Assembly (NCBI GenBank): GCA_013297575.1
Contig: JAAFHO010000076.1
Coordinates: 1-13,749 of the forward strand
Length of the DNA: 13,749 nt
From: Chitinophagales bacterium
GTDB lineage: Bacteria; Bacteroidota; Bacteroidia; Chitinophagales; Saprospiraceae
Reading direction: 5' to 3'
Part shown: positions 12,298-13,749 of the stretch, one piece after another
Numbering within the stretch: the stretch's first letter is position 1
Layout: each line of letters begins with the position of its first letter
The notes under the pieces: generated by a model
Database searches by the model: none
What the model was told of the DNA's origin: nothing
Seen by the model: only the letters and a program-made list of their open reading frames with translations
Made by a program: the position numbers and the translations under genes

Positions 12298-13749
12298 TTA
12301 CTTCAACGTCAGCACCACCACCGATACCGGCGGCAGTACCACCTTCAATACCCCATTTTTCAAGGATGCGCCTTTAAATTCGACTGGTTTTACTAAATCA
12401 GGCTTATCAAAGGAGTTATAATCCTGTACTTTTCCCGAACTAAGGATACGGCCTGAAACACCTGTTGCGTCCATGCCTCGCACCGAAATTGTTACTTCTT
12501 GTGGGTGATTAGGGTCAATATTGACCAAAGAAACATGCGTTACTCCTGCCTTGTCGCGGCTTGCAGAAGCGGATACTGCGGGCAATTTTTCACTACCAAA
12601 AACATAATTGTTCACCTTCAAATCGAGTGGTAAATGCAGCGCATCTTGGTGTACATTGAACATTTCCAACACATGGTAAGTAGGGGTTAGAATCATCTTT
12701 TCGCCCTCTGTGAGTATGACCGCTTGCAGTACATTCACCGTTTGGGCGAGGTTGGCTACCCGAACGCGGTCGCAGTGGTCGTGGAAAATATGTAATGTTG
12801 CTCCAGCAAGCATTGCATCGCGCATGGTGTTTTGTTGGAAAAGAAAACCTGGATTGGTACCTGGCTCTACATCGTACCATCCGCCCCATTCGTCCACGAC
12901 CAGCGCGATTTTTTTGTTAGGGTCATATTTATCCATAATAGTGGAGTGCCGCGTGATGAGTTCTTCCATCAAAATGGCCGATTTCATGGTCTTGAAATAT
13001 TCTTCTTCCGTAAAATTGGTTGCTGAACTTTTTTTGTTCCAGTCGATCACCGAGTAATGGTGCAGTGCGATACCTTCCATCAGGTTATGTGGTATATCGC
13101 GCATCAGTACTTCCGACCAGTTATAATCGGCGTCGCTGGCACCGGATGCCACGCGGAACATTTTGCCACTATTGCCCCAATCGGTCATAAACGTAGCGTA
13201 TTGCTTGTAAATATTAGCGTAATAATCCACTTTCATATTGCCGCCGCAACCCCACGCTTCGTTACCTACACCCCACATTTTGGCTTTCCACGGTTTTTCG
13301 CGACCATTTTTGCGCCGCAATTCGCTCATTGGGCTACCTTTTTCGCTGTTGGTGTACACGACCCAATCGGATAAATCCTTAACGGATCCACTACCTACAT
13401 TACCCGCCAGATACGGCTCTGCACCGATGGCCTCGCAGAGGTTGAGAAAATCGTGGGTACCGAAGGAATTATCTTCCGTAACGCCACCCCACCATACGTT
13501 GACCATGCTGGGGCGGTCTTTTTTGGGACCAATGCCGTCTTTCCATTGGTAAGTATCAGCAAAACAGCCGCCTGGCCAGCGCAAGTTGCCCACTTTCATT
13601 TTTTTCAAAGCCTCGATTAAATCCTTGCGTACACCATCTACGTTAGGGATTTTAGCATTTTCGCCCACATAAAAACCGCCGTAAATACAGTGGCCAAGGT
13701 GCTCGGCAAAATGTCCGTAGATGTTGTGGCTAATGGTATCGCGGCCTAG
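12298..13749 (-). CDS. abfA: GH51 alpha-L-arabinofuranosidase, N-terminus beyond the window
   Basis: The frame stays open to the right edge, giving 483 visible residues. It begins LGRDTISHNIYGHFAEHLGH, the start of the mature GH51 fold, so probably only a few tens of residues (signal or linker) are missing. A GTG at 13668 is internal and not the start. Motifs in visible numbering: NLRWPGGCFAD near 55-65, the acid/base E164 in WGVGNEAWG, HHYSVID near 230-236, and the nucleophile E287 in VVDEWGGW. The C-terminal part from about 370 is the beta-sandwich of the family, ending PPVSVVVLTLK. It hydrolyses terminal alpha-L-arabinofuranosyl residues from arabinan, arabinoxylan or their oligosaccharides. 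The location (periplasm or cytoplasm) cannot be told without the N-terminus. It is first in a probable operon with araD and the RhaT-type gene. Confidence 0.93.
   Translation of the reverse strand, partial: LGRDTISHNIYGHFAEHLGHCIYGGFYVGENAKIPNVDGVRKDLIEALKKMKVGNLRWPGGCFADTYQWKDGIGPKKDRPSMVNVWWGGVTEDNSFGTHDFLNLCEAIGAEPYLAGNVGSGSVKDLSDWVVYTNSEKGSPMSELRRKNGREKPWKAKMWGVGNEAWGCGGNMKVDYYANIYKQYATFMTDWGNSGKMFRVASGASDADYNWSEVLMRDIPHNLMEGIALHHYSVIDWNKKSSATNFTEEEYFKTMKSAILMEELITRHSTIMDKYDPNKKIALVVDEWGGWYDVEPGTNPGFLFQQNTMRDAMLAGATLHIFHDHCDRVRVANLAQTVNVLQAVILTEGEKMILTPTYHVLEMFNVHQDALHLPLDLKVNNYVFGSEKLPAVSASASRDKAGVTHVSLVNIDPNHPQEVTISVRGMDATGVSGRILSSGKVQDYNSFDKPDLVKPVEFKGASLKNGVLKVVLPPVSVVVLTLK

Noticed and set aside
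13666..13668. GTG at 13668 as the arabinofuranosidase start
   Set aside because: The frame continues upstream with conserved GH51 residues (HNIYGHFAEHLGH), so this GTG is an internal Val codon.

Overview
The window looks like a piece of a Bacteroidota chromosome. Four start regions carry a TAnnTTTG-type -7 box or a one-mismatch version of it, no Shine-Dalgarno sequence stands before the main genes, and the gene families fit: an AlkB-like hydroxylase, a fused aldolase/short-chain dehydrogenase, a RhaT-type symporter and a Uma2 protein. A Saprospira- or Chitinophaga-like lineage is a guess from gene content, not something the sequence proves. No gene-free stretch exceeds 300 bases. The longest are 1569-1849, 4026-4301 and 5652-5905, and each holds hairpins or long palindromes described below.

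Layout. (1) 1-1568: the N-terminal part of an alkane 1-monooxygenase (AlkB-like) runs off the left edge on the minus strand. Divergent from it is a flavin/NAD(P)H reductase with a C-terminal 2Fe-2S domain, a likely electron donor for a non-heme iron oxygenase. (2) 1850-4025: an NfeD-like membrane protein is followed by a flotillin, a classic membrane-microdomain pair, with two tandem hairpins between them. (3) 4302-5651: a membrane-anchored M23 peptidase for cell-wall remodelling, with Cys in place of the last canonical zinc-ligand His. (4) 5906-7615: an exported gamma-glutamyltranspeptidase. A 162-bp palindromic MITE-like element, flanked by direct TTAAAT repeats, sits immediately in front of its start. 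(5) 7660-13749, mostly minus strand: sugar catabolism. A putative operon of GH51 alpha-L-arabinofuranosidase (5' end off the right edge), L-ribulose-5-phosphate 4-epimerase and a RhaT-type symporter is followed, after an opposing Uma2 gene, by a bifunctional rhamnulose-1-phosphate aldolase/dehydrogenase.

The sugar genes form a logical but incomplete route. Arabinofuranosidase releases L-arabinose, the symporter may import it or L-rhamnose, AraD feeds the pentose phosphate pathway, and the aldolase/dehydrogenase handles rhamnulose-1-phosphate. Isomerases and kinases are not in the window. I see no complete novel defence or mobile system, no CRISPR, no tRNA and no rRNA. The least explained parts are the two long intergenic palindromes (4040-4170 and 5736-5897) and the substituted zinc site of the M23 protein.
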